Shown: positions 8,150 to 17,079, numbered from the stretch's first letter. The stretch is 54,813 nt of DNA from Cryomorphaceae bacterium (GCA_017858515.1 JAFMBM010000014.1:1-54813); one strand, 5' to 3'. Program-made: numbers and translations. The notes: generated by a model not told the origin, from the sequence alone.

Positions 8150-8440
8150 ATGAAATCACTTCCAAAAGAGTATAAGCTTCTCAGAGAAATAGGGAGATCG
8201 TTGAATGACTTTCTATCATCGGCAAACACGCCTGTAGAAATTAGATCCACTGAACTTTATGAAGTAGTATCTAGAATTCCAATGATCAAATCTGAATTTC
8301 CTACCAACAGATTGTTTAATCAATTCCTCCGGAAACAACATCAAGAGGGTAGACTTTCATCTTACGTAGTCTATCGTGTGGATACCACTAACAAAGATTT
8401 TTATCAATGGCACTTTCGGAAAAAGCCAGATTCAGAATAG
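8150..8440 (+). CDS. Small hypothetical protein, possibly truncated at a REP-like element
   Basis: 96-residue basic protein from ATG 8150 (a GTG at 8117 would add 11 residues). It begins MKSLPKEYKLLREIGRSLND and ends with YRVDTTNKDFYQWHFRKK. I do not recognise a family. There is no signal peptide or membrane helix; it looks like a small, mostly helical domain. The stop codon (8438-8440) overlaps the first base of the REP-like element, so the original 3' end may have been replaced when the repeat inserted. It could equally be a complete small protein or a relic of a longer one. Coding confidence is moderate because codon use is ordinary for the region but there is no operon context. Confidence 0.5.
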   Translation: MKSLPKEYKLLREIGRSLNDFLSSANTPVEIRSTELYEVVSRIPMIKSEFPTNRLFNQFLRKQHQEGRLSSYVVYRVDTTNKDFYQWHFRKKPDSE

Positions 8441-8487
8441 CCCTGAAAGGGCGCACTATTCGAGCGATGGGTGTAGCCCATCGTTGC
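8440..8487 (+). repeat. REP-like double-hairpin element, copy 1
   Basis: Two small hairpins, GCCCT-GAA-AGGGC and GATGGG-TGTA-GCCCATC, are separated by about 14 nt. The 48-nt unit recurs at 10374-10421 with two mismatches. A partial copy (CCTGAAAGGGCG) follows near 8543. This is the layout of REP palindromes mobilised in trans by RAYT transposases; no RAYT gene is in the window. Confidence 0.75.
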
Positions 8488-8658
8488 AGCGGCAGCGGCA
8501 GTTCATGCGCGGAATGAGTAATGAAGCCAAGTCCTGAAAGGGCGAAATAGAACGATTAATTTGGCGTGAACCAGAGCGAATAACCGCTATTTGGATGGAT
8601 TAACACATGGAATAAGACAGGTAGGTATAAAGTAGTATTTTAATTGAAGTGAATTAGA

Positions 8659-10098
8659 ATGAAAACCCAGATGAAAAAGAAAGTATACCTCATAATTCTA
8701 ATATCAATATTATCAAGTAAGCTTGTCTATCCATGCTCAGCCATTGTACTGAAAAGTGGCGGTCAAATTTTATTGGCCAAGAATTTTGACTGGACCTACC
8801 GCGATGGGATAGTGGTTAAAAACCTTCGAGGAACAACCAAAACGGCTTATTTCACGCATTCGGGTGAACCTGCGATTTGGACAAGTAAATACGGTAGTGT
8901 AACATTTAATCAAAATGGAAAAGAAATGCCGTATGGAGGAATGAATGAGAAAGGATTGGTGGTTGAAATGTTATGGCTTAGTCTTACACAGTACAATATT
9001 ACCGCAGAGAAAGAATATGTGAATGAATTGGAATGGATACAATATCAGCTGGATCATTATAAAACGGTTCAAGAAGTTATGGATCATGTATATGAGCTGA
9101 AGATTTTTCCAATAAAAGGCAAAATTCATTATATACTCACGGACACCACCGGAGAATCGGTCATTATTGAGTATTTGAATGGGCAACCCATTGCCTATAG
9201 AAATGAAGCGAATGTTTGTCAGGCAATTACGAATAATTCAGTACTCCAATCAGAACCCTATAGGAATCAAGTAAAAGGAATCAGAAAGAAAAACACCGCG
9301 CCAACCTACCGTTATTATCTATTGGAGCAAGAAATTGCCAGTATGCAGGATCCATCCAACATAAGCGAAACCTATGCTTTCGATGTATTGAAAGAAGTAA
9401 CTATCCCAAAAGGTGATTTTAAAACGGTGTGGAGTATCGTTTATAATGTGACTGAAAAAAGTGTTTCATTTTTTACGGACACGCATAAGGAGATTAAGAC
9501 CATCCACCTTGTAGCCCTAGACTGGGATAAGAACCTTTCCTATTTCCCTCTCAACCAGAATCAATTGACGAACTTGGACCATGAGCTGAAATCCTTCAGT
9601 GAAATGGAGAATTACCTTTATATGTCGCCCTCCTTAATTCATTTGGGTTTTATTGAAGCTGTGACGAAAGACCTGAGTCTGCATCAGTTTAGGCAAACGA
9701 AGAGCTCATCAAGCCGTTTTGCAGATCATTATTTTCATTTCAACCTTTCCATTCCAATCGAGGAAGACAAGCAAACCATTTTTATTGCCGTTATGGATAG
9801 TGAAGAAGGATTTAAACAACGAAAGGTAGTTGCAGGTGGTTATTTGTTTGCTACCTTTTCCAATAAGGGCGTCTGTACTTTTCATATTTACGGACTAAGA
9901 AATGGGCACTATTCAATGTTGGCCTTTATCGACAGCAACAAAAACAGAAAGTTGGATTTCGACAAGCAAAAGGCAGTGGAAGAATATTTGACATTCGGTA
10001 ATTCTAACTACACAAAAGAGAAAGAAATTGACTTTGCAAATACTTCCGCAGACTTTAATAAGATGAATTCTAATCTACAAATAAGGTGGAGACGGTAG
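8659..10098 (+). CDS. Linear amide C-N hydrolase (choloylglycine hydrolase/penicillin acylase family)
   Basis: 479 residues with a signal peptide whose cleavage before Cys26 (..LVYP|CSAIV) would expose the N-terminal nucleophile Cys expected of Ntn hydrolases of the CBAH family. The following AKNFDW (about 41-46) supplies the Asp; the Arg common in bile-salt hydrolases (RNxDW) is Lys here. NNSV near residue 194 fits the oxyanion Asn region. Family members hydrolyse linear amides such as bile-salt conjugates, penicillin V or N-acyl homoserine lactones; the substrate here is unknown. The enzyme domain spans ~26-310. A C-terminal extension ends in a domain with DSNKNRKLDFD, a Ca-binding-like DxNxNxxLD loop resembling DUF2141-type beta domains. 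Predicted periplasmic. It is a single gene. Confidence 0.8.
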   Translation: MKTQMKKKVYLIILISILSSKLVYPCSAIVLKSGGQILLAKNFDWTYRDGIVVKNLRGTTKTAYFTHSGEPAIWTSKYGSVTFNQNGKEMPYGGMNEKGLVVEMLWLSLTQYNITAEKEYVNELEWIQYQLDHYKTVQEVMDHVYELKIFPIKGKIHYILTDTTGESVIIEYLNGQPIAYRNEANVCQAITNNSVLQSEPYRNQVKGIRKKNTAPTYRYYLLEQEIASMQDPSNISETYAFDVLKEVTIPKGDFKTVWSIVYNVTEKSVSFFTDTHKEIKTIHLVALDWDKNLSYFPLNQNQLTNLDHELKSFSEMENYLYMSPSLIHLGFIEAVTKDLSLHQFRQTKSSSSRFADHYFHFNLSIPIEEDKQTIFIAVMDSEEGFKQRKVVAGGYLFATFSNKGVCTFHIYGLRNGHYSMLAFIDSNKNRKLDFDKQKAVEEYLTFGNSNYTKEKEIDFANTSADFNKMNSNLQIRWRR

Positions 10099-10345
10099 AG
10101 TGTGTCTGCTTCTGTAGTGCATTTAGCCTCGATGCGATGGCTTGGGATTAAAAAAGAGGCCAATTAGAATGAAGGGTGTTGAAGTGAACCTATAGCGGGC
10201 AAAACTTGAACGGATTCAATGCCTTTTTATCGAAAGTTGGAGGTTTAATGCATTTTGTTTCACATAAGGCAGCTGCGACAGTACATGAAGTGAATGAGAA
10301 ATGCTTCACGGTCACGGTGGGCAATCACCCGCCGCTAAGATATGC

Positions 10346-10421
10346 CGCCCTTTCAGGGCTTAGCTTCAGAAAAGCCCTGAAAGGGCGCATTATTCGAGCG
10401 ATGGGTGTAGCCCATCGTCGC
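10346..10421 (+). repeat. REP-like double-hairpin element, copy 2, with an inverted partner
   Basis: The unit at 10374-10421 matches 8440-8487 except for two positions. Just upstream, GCCCTTTCAGGGCT (about 10347-10360) is an inverted copy of the first hairpin, so the two face each other across a 13-nt spacer. An apparent 75-codon ORF through here is a product of the repeat. No other gene is seen in 10099-10528. Confidence 0.7.
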
Positions 10422-10528
10422 TTGAGATTTTAGAAATCTAGTTTCATGGAAACCAATGGCGGCTGGATAGAATTCTGATAATTGGGATTAACTTTGAATG
10501 AACACTCCTTCAATGAAATGCAAACAAT

Positions 10529-10909
10529 ATGTTTGAGAAACTAACCCTTGTATCTGCCTTATTAGGAGGCTTTGCATTTACCTTCTTGGGAGCAATGCTG
10601 TCGAATAATGACAATAAGAAATTAATCTCTGTACTAGTGATGATTTCTGCTTTAACTGCTACTCTTTTCTTTTTATGCACATTAGGTTGGGCACTCGTTG
10701 GTAAAACCTCTTACGAAGATCTTTCTGAATTTGGAAAGACAAAGCATTCATACCTCTTTTCATTATTTGTATTGGGTATACTGCTCTTCAATGTGTTACT
10801 GGCAATGTCAGGTTGGATGCGTTCTAGGAAGCTGGGAATGGTAACCACCGCGTTTGGGGTATTTGCTTTTATCTCTTTAATGTTTTTGTTTAAAGGCAGT
10901 CTGGTATAA
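10529..10909 (+). CDS. Four-helix integral membrane protein, unknown function
   Basis: 126 residues with four hydrophobic segments at about 6-24, 33-57, 73-93 and 103-122, separated by short polar loops (SNNDNKK, GKTSYEDLSEFGKTKH, RSRK). By the positive-inside rule the Arg/Lys-rich loop near 97-101 should be cytoplasmic. I recognise no family and no catalytic motif. It is the last plus-strand gene before a convergent minus-strand operon ending at 11017 and has no neighbour pointing to a role. The hydropathy pattern is clean and the codon use regular, so it is probably a real gene rather than a chance frame. Confidence 0.65.
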   Translation: MFEKLTLVSALLGGFAFTFLGAMLSNNDNKKLISVLVMISALTATLFFLCTLGWALVGKTSYEDLSEFGKTKHSYLFSLFVLGILLFNVLLAMSGWMRSRKLGMVTTAFGVFAFISLMFLFKGSLV

Positions 10910-11016
10910 TCGTCTTTATTCTGTTCATGAAGTAAAGACATACTCATTGCAAGAGAATAAAGAGAAGGTCCCAAACCTTTAATCAAAAGCCCTCAAAATC
11001 TCTGCGTTTCCCTTCT

Positions 11017-11622
11017 TCATTTTTTGCTTTCTTCTGTGCTCAAAAGATCCAAACGGATCTCGGTAGGAATAAATAAATCCATCTTAGAGGCGTTGTCAGC
11101 GGTGTACTCAATAAACTTCCAATCGTCTGTTTTCTTGTTCGCTACGGCAAAGATCTTCTTGTTGGCTTTAATCTTAAAACGGTATTCGGCTGGATTATAC
11201 TCCACATTCTCCCTTCCATAATTGTTGTAGAAGCTTTCTTCCATCATCGACATTACTTCGGCTGTATGGTATTCTTCCCCAAGAAACTCAATGCTAAACT
11301 CAGACAAATAGAAAACCAGCGCGAATTTTTCTATGTCAGACTTCTTCACTTCTGAAATAGAAACAATTTCAAACCGATTGAAATCCATCTTCATTCCGCG
11401 GTTCTCCATATCGTTAAACATGGCAATGATTTGCTCTCTGGGGGTATTGTCAAAAATCTTTGGATACACCTGATCCATTACGCCTTCCCAATTCTTGTTT
11501 TGGGTAGACTGAAAATATACTTCGAGCTGAGTTCGTATCTGTTTCGATTCTTTAGACTGAGCCCAAAGCGCAGAATGCATGCTGTAAACAAGTACAAATA
11601 ATAGGCTAATTTTTGTTTTCAT
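11017..11622 (-). CDS. Exported hypothetical protein
   Basis: 201 residues with a signal peptide (MKTKISLLFVLVYSMHSALWAQ, split after AQ at ~22). The mature part is a mixed alpha/beta, lysine- and glutamate-rich domain; the early segment LEVYFQSTQNKNWEGVMDQVYPKIFD resembles the first helix and strand of NTF2/SnoaL-like exported proteins, though I cannot confirm the family. Predicted periplasmic. It lies 10 nt after the YkgJ-like gene and is probably the last gene of the four-gene minus-strand operon starting at 15093. No cysteine pairs or metal motifs are visible in the mature protein. Confidence 0.7.
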   Translation of the reverse strand: MKTKISLLFVLVYSMHSALWAQSKESKQIRTQLEVYFQSTQNKNWEGVMDQVYPKIFDNTPREQIIAMFNDMENRGMKMDFNRFEIVSISEVKKSDIEKFALVFYLSEFSIEFLGEEYHTAEVMSMMEESFYNNYGRENVEYNPAEYRFKIKANKKIFAVANKKTDDWKFIEYTADNASKMDLFIPTEIRLDLLSTEESKK

Positions 11623-11632
11623 GGTATAGGTT

Positions 11633-12115
11633 TTATTTCGGTTGTATGGATTCTAATCCTTTTAATATATCATAAACGGCGGGACAAACAGCGGCATTCT
11701 TTTCGGTAAGATTGAGAATTTGATACTGTTTTCTTCGGTCGGTATGCGGGTATTCTCTGCAGGCTTTGGGACGATGCTCGTATACACTGCAGTAATTGTC
11801 TGATCCAAGGAAAGGACAAGGAAGGCTTTTGAGTACACGATCTCCTTCTTCGTCTATTTGCAGATAAGTAGATTCAAATTGCGAAGGCTTCATTCGAAGG
11901 TGTTTCGCCAGCCGTTCGGTATCCTTATCCGTAAACAAAGGTCCTGTAGTCTTGCAGCAATTGGCGCATTCTAGACAATCTATTTTCCGAAAAGCTTCTT
12001 CATGCAGATTGTGCATGCGATCGTCTAGATCCTTTGGTTTTTTCTTTTTGAGTTGCCGTATGAGCTGACCAAATTCCTTAGATCGATCGGGTCTGTTCTC
12101 GAACATTGAACTCAT
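11633..12115 (-). CDS. YkgJ-family cysteine-cluster protein
   Basis: 160 residues. The motif DCLECANCCKTTGP near residues 48-61, further cysteines in LPCPFLGSDNYCSVYEHRP, then ACREYPH and a late CP, is the pattern of the YkgJ/UPF0153 family, whose cysteines are proposed to bind zinc or an Fe-S cluster. The biochemical role of the family is not established. It is cytosolic, with no signal peptide. Its ATG overlaps the stop of the upstream TlpA-like gene (ATGA-type overlap at 12112-12115), so the two are translationally coupled. Start could be Met1 or Met4 (MFENRPDRSKEF). Confidence 0.85.
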   Translation of the reverse strand: MSSMFENRPDRSKEFGQLIRQLKKKKPKDLDDRMHNLHEEAFRKIDCLECANCCKTTGPLFTDKDTERLAKHLRMKPSQFESTYLQIDEEGDRVLKSLPCPFLGSDNYCSVYEHRPKACREYPHTDRRKQYQILNLTEKNAAVCPAVYDILKGLESIQPK

Positions 12116-13383
12116 TCTTCTAACAATGCTTGAACTAAAGCATGCGTTTCTTCCACATAAGCAGCATATTTAGAAGTGCCCGGACCAGAAAAGCCCGTAT
12201 GAACCTTGCGCACTTTGCCGTTGCGGTCTACAAATAAACTCGTAGGGTAGCTCATAAATTGATCGAGGTAAGGAAGCTTTTCATTCACTGAATTCAGAGA
12301 GCCTCCAAATAAAATAGGATAAGGAATTGCTAAATCTGAAATCATCCGATCTATGGCAGGACGAACGGCCTGTATTTCTTCTTTCCGCTCGAAAGTTATA
12401 CCCACTATTTCTAGGCCCTCTGCGTGATAGCTAGAATACAATTCATTAAAGAAACGAGTTTCATCCATACAATTGGGGCACCATGAACCCATGATCTGAA
12501 TGATGTAGGGCTTACCCAAAAAGCGTTCGTCTGCATGACTTACGGAATCTCCTTTGAGATCGACAAAAGAAAATGGAAAGCTTCCATCTTCTGTGGTAAC
12601 ACCACTTAGTTCGTTGGCAGGACGCAGCGAGTAAGCATCATCTCTTTCGGCTTTCCAAGGAATATGGAAATGATTGCCTGAAAAGTATTGTCCTTCCATT
12701 AAACCCGGACCAATAATCTTAGCAGTAAAAAGGTAGGCATGGGCGCCGTCGAAGGTGCTCATATATAAATGATCGCCATCCAACACACCATCCAAAAAGC
12801 GGTAATCGCCCGTTTCAGTGAGTATAGATCCGCTCACTTTTTGTCCATCGAGTTTAAACTCACCCAAACCATACCCAATGCGGTTTTCTCGGATGAAGCT
12901 CACCTTCCAATTGTAATTTAAGCTGAAGGCTGCTTGATCTTTCACATCAAAGCGCTCCTTTTCACCTTCAAGAACCTGAACAGCCACTTTGTAATCTGGA
13001 CTATTATCAGGGTTGTACCAGTAGCCTTTCACTCCTTCGGCGGTTCTAGTTAATCGGAAGTATGACAGAAAAACAGGCATTTGAATACGAAGCGTATCCG
13101 AGCCTTCTTCCCATGCAATCTCATTTACTGTAATGGTTTCCTCTGCATTGTAAATATGCATGATAAACTTTCCATCTAATTCCTTCCAATCGAAATTAAA
13201 AGGCAAAGTCAAACTATCGTTTACCATCAGTTCCATACGATGCATTCCATCCGCAAGAAAAGCTTCTTGATTGTCTTTCATGGGTTTTGAATTTTGACAA
13301 GAAAAGAGAGAGGCAAATGTTAATAGAACAAAGAGAAGGTTTTGCCCTGTTTTATTTAGTTGGAAGGTGTTTTTCATCTGCAA
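12112..13383 (-). CDS. TlpA-like thioredoxin-fold lipoprotein
   Basis: 423 residues. A lipoprotein signal ends at LFSC (about residue 29), so it is predicted to be lipid-anchored in the envelope. Residues ~35-260 form a beta-rich region with no recognised enzyme motif. The C-terminal ~150 residues are a TlpA/ResA-like thioredoxin fold with GSWCPNCMDE (Cys302, Cys305) and the cis-Pro region SYPTSLFVDRNG. Such proteins reduce or exchange disulfides in exported proteins, often during cytochrome c maturation or stress. It starts 3 nt after the glycosyltransferase stop and overlaps the YkgJ-like gene, placing it in a four-gene operon. The in vivo partner is unknown. Confidence 0.85.
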   Translation of the reverse strand: MQMKNTFQLNKTGQNLLFVLLTFASLFSCQNSKPMKDNQEAFLADGMHRMELMVNDSLTLPFNFDWKELDGKFIMHIYNAEETITVNEIAWEEGSDTLRIQMPVFLSYFRLTRTAEGVKGYWYNPDNSPDYKVAVQVLEGEKERFDVKDQAAFSLNYNWKVSFIRENRIGYGLGEFKLDGQKVSGSILTETGDYRFLDGVLDGDHLYMSTFDGAHAYLFTAKIIGPGLMEGQYFSGNHFHIPWKAERDDAYSLRPANELSGVTTEDGSFPFSFVDLKGDSVSHADERFLGKPYIIQIMGSWCPNCMDETRFFNELYSSYHAEGLEIVGITFERKEEIQAVRPAIDRMISDLAIPYPILFGGSLNSVNEKLPYLDQFMSYPTSLFVDRNGKVRKVHTGFSGPGTSKYAAYVEETHALVQALLEE

Positions 13384-13386
13384 AAA

Positions 13387-15093
13387 TTAGTTTTTGTCGA
13401 GAACAACAAGATACACAGGATGTAGCGTGGATTCTCTGCTGCTTGGATTTAAAAAAGCAGGCGTTAGTTCAGTAATGGGATAAGAGTTAAAACGGATGAT
13501 TGTATCTATAGGAAGAGAAGCGGATTTCAAATCAGCTAATCCATCTTCCAACGAAAAAATGTATTCGTCGGTATTTTTAATGGATTCAATAGTAGAACGC
13601 ACGGGGATGGAGGATTGCATATAATAGTCGAAGCTAAAAGTAAAAGATTTATAATAGGCCGTGTTTTCCGTTTGTGCGCCCATTTGTTTGGCGAGGAAGG
13701 CCATTTCCGAGCCCTTTTGATATTTGAGAAGCAAAGGATAGAAATGGGAATTTAGGACCATATTCGTTAGTCCCGAAACTAAGGCAAGTGAAAGCACAAT
13801 GGCCATTACTCTATTCTTTAAAAAGAAAGCCCAAATACAAAGAATCGCAAGAGGAGGGAGGAGGAAGCGAAGGTAGGAGGGCACATTAAAAACCCAAAAT
13901 AAAAGAACGGAAGAGAGAATAAGGCTAACTATTAGCGGTAGAGCAGCCCCAATGTGAATGAGACGTTGCGCTAACTTTCCTTTCTTGTCAAAAGCATCTA
14001 CAATAAATTCAGCCGTTAAAAGGGCAGCGAAGGGATAAAGTGGAAAGATATAATGCGGCAGTTTGTATTGAGATGCACTGAGGGCGAGAAAGGGAAGAAG
14101 AAATCCGCACAAAAGAAGAAATTGTCCCTTGCCTTTTTGGAATACGCTTTTGATTTCAACAAAGGACTTCCAGAATAAGGCCATTAACGTAATAAGGGCC
14201 CAAGGCATAAAGCTCCACAAGAAATTGTGCACAAAGAAGAAAGGACCACTATTGTCTTTCCACACATTTTCTCCTGTAATTCTGCCAAAGCTTTGTTCCC
14301 AGAAGAAGAAACGCAAACCAGAAACCCCCTCCACCAGACTTAGGCCTTTGGGGCCAGGCATGAAGGTGATTTTATCAGGTTGTGAATCGAATTGTTGATA
14401 GAGACCATAAGACATAGGACTTAAAACCAAGGCAATAACCACTAGAGCAAGAATCCACTCCCACTTAAATATGAGCTTCCACTCTCTGTTTATCAGCCAA
14501 TGACCACCTAAGGCCATAGCAGGAATGATGAGGCCTAAAGGCCCCTTAGCGAGCATGGCCAAGCCAAGAAAGACGGCGCCCCAAAGGAGATCTATTTTAG
14601 CATTAAATCGGGTGAAGCGATAGATCTGCAGAGTAGACAGAATAACGAAAGCCGTTAACAGTGTATCGGTTCGGAGATCCATACTAAACAGAAAATAGGC
14701 CTGACAGCTACCCAGAATAAGTGCCGCAACAAATCCAGTCTTGGCATCTTTTAGCAATCTTCCCAATTGATAGGTTGCGTAAACACTTATCAAGAGAAAA
14801 AGGAAAGGAATGATTTTGAAACTCCAATTGTGCACCCCAAACAGCTGAAAACTAGAAGCCGCTGCCCAGAATAACAAGGGAGGCTTATCGAGATAGTCTC
14901 TTCCCCTGCTTTTTATTTCCAGAAACTCCCCTGTTTCGGCCATTTCTCTGCTAATACTTGCATATTGAGCAGAATCTACATCCATAACATTGAGTTGGAG
15001 ACCTGCGAAATAGGCGATGCCGGAAAGAAGAATAACCAGCCAAATAAAAAGGGTGTGCCTCATAGATGCAAAGAAAACGCCTTCTTTTGGCAT
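13387..15093 (-). CDS. GT39/ArnT-like membrane glycosyltransferase
   Basis: 568 residues with about 11-13 membrane helices. The first external loop holds DVDSAQYASISREMAETG, matching the acidic DE/DD motif of GT-C enzymes, followed by RDYLDKPPLLFW, a hallmark of the ArnT/PMT_2 (GT39-GT83) group. These enzymes transfer a sugar from a polyprenyl-phosphate donor to lipid A or protein at the periplasmic face. A soluble C-terminal segment (~460-568) follows. It is first in the operon that continues with the TlpA-like gene. Met11 (15063) is an attractive alternative start: it opens directly into the first helix, and a TTTCTTTG box ends 5 nt before it. Confidence 0.85.
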   Translation of the reverse strand: MPKEGVFFASMRHTLFIWLVILLSGIAYFAGLQLNVMDVDSAQYASISREMAETGEFLEIKSRGRDYLDKPPLLFWAAASSFQLFGVHNWSFKIIPFLFLLISVYATYQLGRLLKDAKTGFVAALILGSCQAYFLFSMDLRTDTLLTAFVILSTLQIYRFTRFNAKIDLLWGAVFLGLAMLAKGPLGLIIPAMALGGHWLINREWKLIFKWEWILALVVIALVLSPMSYGLYQQFDSQPDKITFMPGPKGLSLVEGVSGLRFFFWEQSFGRITGENVWKDNSGPFFFVHNFLWSFMPWALITLMALFWKSFVEIKSVFQKGKGQFLLLCGFLLPFLALSASQYKLPHYIFPLYPFAALLTAEFIVDAFDKKGKLAQRLIHIGAALPLIVSLILSSVLLFWVFNVPSYLRFLLPPLAILCIWAFFLKNRVMAIVLSLALVSGLTNMVLNSHFYPLLLKYQKGSEMAFLAKQMGAQTENTAYYKSFTFSFDYYMQSSIPVRSTIESIKNTDEYIFSLEDGLADLKSASLPIDTIIRFNSYPITELTPAFLNPSSRESTLHPVYLVVLDKN

Positions 15094-15342
15094 TGTGGTA
15101 TTAAAAATACCTGAAATTCTATAAAGTAAAAATCAAAGTTGAGGTGAATTGAAGGATGGTTTTATCCCAAAGTAATACATTGTAATTAAGGGCACTACCT
15201 GAAGGATTTTTTAAAATGCCTTTAGGGAAAGAGAAGAAGTAAAGGGGTAGAAAGACTAGATCAGGTGAAGACCTATGTTAACTTTTATAAATTTTGTAAG
15301 AATGTAAAAGGAATTAAACTAAATTGGCAAAAAATATTTAAT

Positions 15343-15747
15343 ATGAAAAGAAATGTAATTTTTATGCTTGTTTTTGCAAGTATACTTGGCTTTTTAACCT
15401 CTTGCGGAGGATTAGCCGGTGTAGGTTATGCTGGAGATGTTATTCCCAATGGAAGAAAGGTGTCTGTAGTCTACTCTAGCACAAACATATTAGGGTTCAC
15501 TCCTCCAAAAGATACCTATGAAGTTATTGAGAGTCTGGTAAAGAAATGCGACAAAGAATCTAACGGAACAGTTTCTGGAATTGGTTATCAAGTAGTAGTG
15601 CGCAATTACATTTTTGCTTATAAAATAGAAATTATTGCATCAGGCTATTGCTGCTGCGATGAAGGTGGATCAGGTTCTGCTAGTTCAGACGATGAAGATG
15701 ATACCGACTCAAAAGGCAAAAAGAAAAAGAAAGGGAAAGGACGCTAG
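15343..15747 (+). CDS. Small lipoprotein with basic C-terminal tail
   Basis: 134 residues from ATG 15343. An in-frame upstream start at 15265 would put 26 polar residues before the signal and is less likely. The signal sequence ends at the lipobox LTSC (about residue 21), so it is predicted lipid-anchored. The mature part contains YSSTNILGFTPPKDTYEVIE and a three-cysteine run CCCDEGG, then an acidic stretch SSDDEDDTDS and the basic tail KGKKKKKGKGR. I do not recognise a family. A strong intrinsic terminator follows 26 nt after the stop, supporting a single-gene transcript. The acidic-then-basic tail could bind surface polysaccharide or LPS, but that is a guess. Confidence 0.65.
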   Translation: MKRNVIFMLVFASILGFLTSCGGLAGVGYAGDVIPNGRKVSVVYSSTNILGFTPPKDTYEVIESLVKKCDKESNGTVSGIGYQVVVRNYIFAYKIEIIASGYCCCDEGGSGSASSDDEDDTDSKGKKKKKGKGR

Positions 15748-15773
15748 ATTCAAGCCTTTGAATGTTAAAGTTG

Positions 15774-15810
15774 AAAATCCTCTTTGGGCAGCGCCCAAAG
15801 AGGATTTTTT
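15774..15810 (+). terminator. Rho-independent terminator
   Basis: A perfect 16-bp stem (15774-15789 with 15793-15808) with an AGC loop, running into TTTTTT. It closes the lipoprotein gene and, being A-rich on the left arm, could also work for the convergent minus-strand gene. Confidence 0.9.
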
Positions 15811-15885
15811 AATTTGGCCCCATTTGAAGTTTGTATAGACGATAACACACATGAACCCTTAGAGCAGTGCATTATTCTATTCATA

Positions 15886-16365
15886 TTAACTTAGAATAGT
15901 GGCAACTATGAGTACTGCCAATCCTAGGCTGTAAAGAATAGCTGCATACTTCAAGGCCCGCATGCTATAGTTTTTATCTTCAAGCAAACGATTTAGAATG
16001 GGATTAACCCATTTTTCTGTTGTATGATTAACGATGGGTTTGTTGTAGGCCGCTATAAGTACTGCCAAAACAATAGTCAAGAATACGCAGCTATAATAAA
16101 GAACGTACATCCAAGTTTCTCCCGATTTGTATAAATAAGGAGCCCAGAAGCTAAAGAAGAGTCCGATAGTAGTTGTGAAAAGGGCAATAAGCAGTCCGGG
16201 CGCCACCTTAACCCCTTCTATTATCCAATTGTTAAATTGGGCCAGTCGTTCTTTCCCAAATAATTCGGGTACCGCAAAGAAGAAAGCGAAGTCCTGCAGA
16301 CACATGCCCACAATAAGCAGTAATTTAACCATAGCGGATTCTAAATTAGTCCGAAAGATATTCAC
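15886..16365 (-). CDS. Four-helix membrane protein, unknown function
   Basis: 159 residues (or 148 from Met12 at 16332). Hydrophobic segments lie at about 12-32, 52-74, 84-105 and 136-157, with the loop PELFGKERLAQFNNWIIEGV between the first two. I recognise no family or catalytic motif. It is convergent with the upstream lipoprotein gene, from which the 15774-15810 terminator separates it, and divergent from def, with about 130 bp between the two starts. The gene appears to stand alone. Confidence 0.65.
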   Translation of the reverse strand: MNIFRTNLESAMVKLLLIVGMCLQDFAFFFAVPELFGKERLAQFNNWIIEGVKVAPGLLIALFTTTIGLFFSFWAPYLYKSGETWMYVLYYSCVFLTIVLAVLIAAYNKPIVNHTTEKWVNPILNRLLEDKNYSMRALKYAAILYSLGLAVLIVATILS

Positions 16366-16482
16366 TATTTCAAGGACTTTCCCTAGGCACTTTCTTTTAG
16401 CCTCTCTGGCAGTAGGCTGGTATGAGATCGTTCGGAAACCTTGCGAATAGGATGTAATAGGAAAAAATGGATTCGGTCGTAC

Positions 16483-16490
16483 TACCTTTG
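16483..16490 (+). promoter_or_regulatory. TAnnTTTG -7 box of def
   Basis: TACCTTTG matches the Bacteroidota sigma-A -7 consensus exactly. It ends 5 nt before the def ATG at 16495, so the transcript would be leaderless or nearly so. No convincing -33 element is assigned. Confidence 0.7.
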
Positions 16491-16494
16491 CGGC

Positions 16495-17079
16495 ATGATA
16501 CTTCCCATTGTTGCCTATGGCGACCCCGTTTTAAAGCGTTTGGCCAAAGACATCACGTCTGAATATCCGAAGTTGGATATTTTAATTGCAAATATGTTCG
16601 AAACCATGTACGCCGCTTCAGGAGTGGGTTTAGCCGCCCCTCAAATTGGCTTAGACATTCGTTTGTTTATCATTGATGCATCTCCTTTTGCAGAAGATGA
16701 GGAAGAAACGGAGGAGGACAGAGTGATGCTGAAAACCTTTAAAAAGGTATTCATCAATGCAGAGATCCTGGAAGAAGATGGAGACGAATGGGCGTTTAAT
16801 GAAGGTTGTCTTTCTATTCCCGATGTGCGGGAAGATGTTACAAGACCAAGCCATTTGAGAATCCGTTATTTGGATGAGAACTTCCAAGAACATGAGGAGG
16901 AGTTTAGTGGGATGGCGGCTCGAGTAATTCAGCATGAATACGACCACATAGAGGGAATTCTCTTTACAGATCATCTCTCTCCTTTGCGTAAACAACTGCT
17001 AAAAGGACGGTTAGGAAATATCTCAAAAGGTAAGGTGAAAGTTGAATATCGTATGCGTTTTCCAAATTTGAAAAGATGA
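16495..17079 (+). CDS. def: Peptide deformylase
   Basis: 194 residues from ATG 16495; an earlier in-frame TTG (16441) would add 18 residues and would lie upstream of the promoter box, so it is rejected. All three deformylase motifs are present: GVGLAAPQ (43-50), EGCLS (103-107, Cys105 metal ligand) and HEYDH (147-151, two His ligands and catalytic Glu148). The enzyme removes the formyl group from the initiator Met of nascent proteins in the cytosol. An acidic insertion ([10 protein letters not shown]) lies between motifs one and two, as in other Bacteroidota type enzymes. The stop overlaps the next ATG, starting a tightly packed run def, lipoprotein, DUF5606, mazG. Confidence 0.97.
   Translation: MILPIVAYGDPVLKRLAKDITSEYPKLDILIANMFETMYAASGVGLAAPQIGLDIRLFIIDASPFAEDEEETEEDRVMLKTFKKVFINAEILEEDGDEWAFNEGCLSIPDVREDVTRPSHLRIRYLDENFQEHEEEFSGMAARVIQHEYDHIEGILFTDHLSPLRKQLLKGRLGNISKGKVKVEYRMRFPNLKR

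Noticed and set aside
10206..10433. 75-codon plus-strand ORF
   Set aside because: It runs through the REP-like hairpins and their inverted partner; composition and lack of any motif indicate a repeat artefact.
16441..16494. Upstream TTG start for peptide deformylase
   Set aside because: The extra 18 residues are not typical of the family, and the exact -7 box at 16483 would lie inside them.
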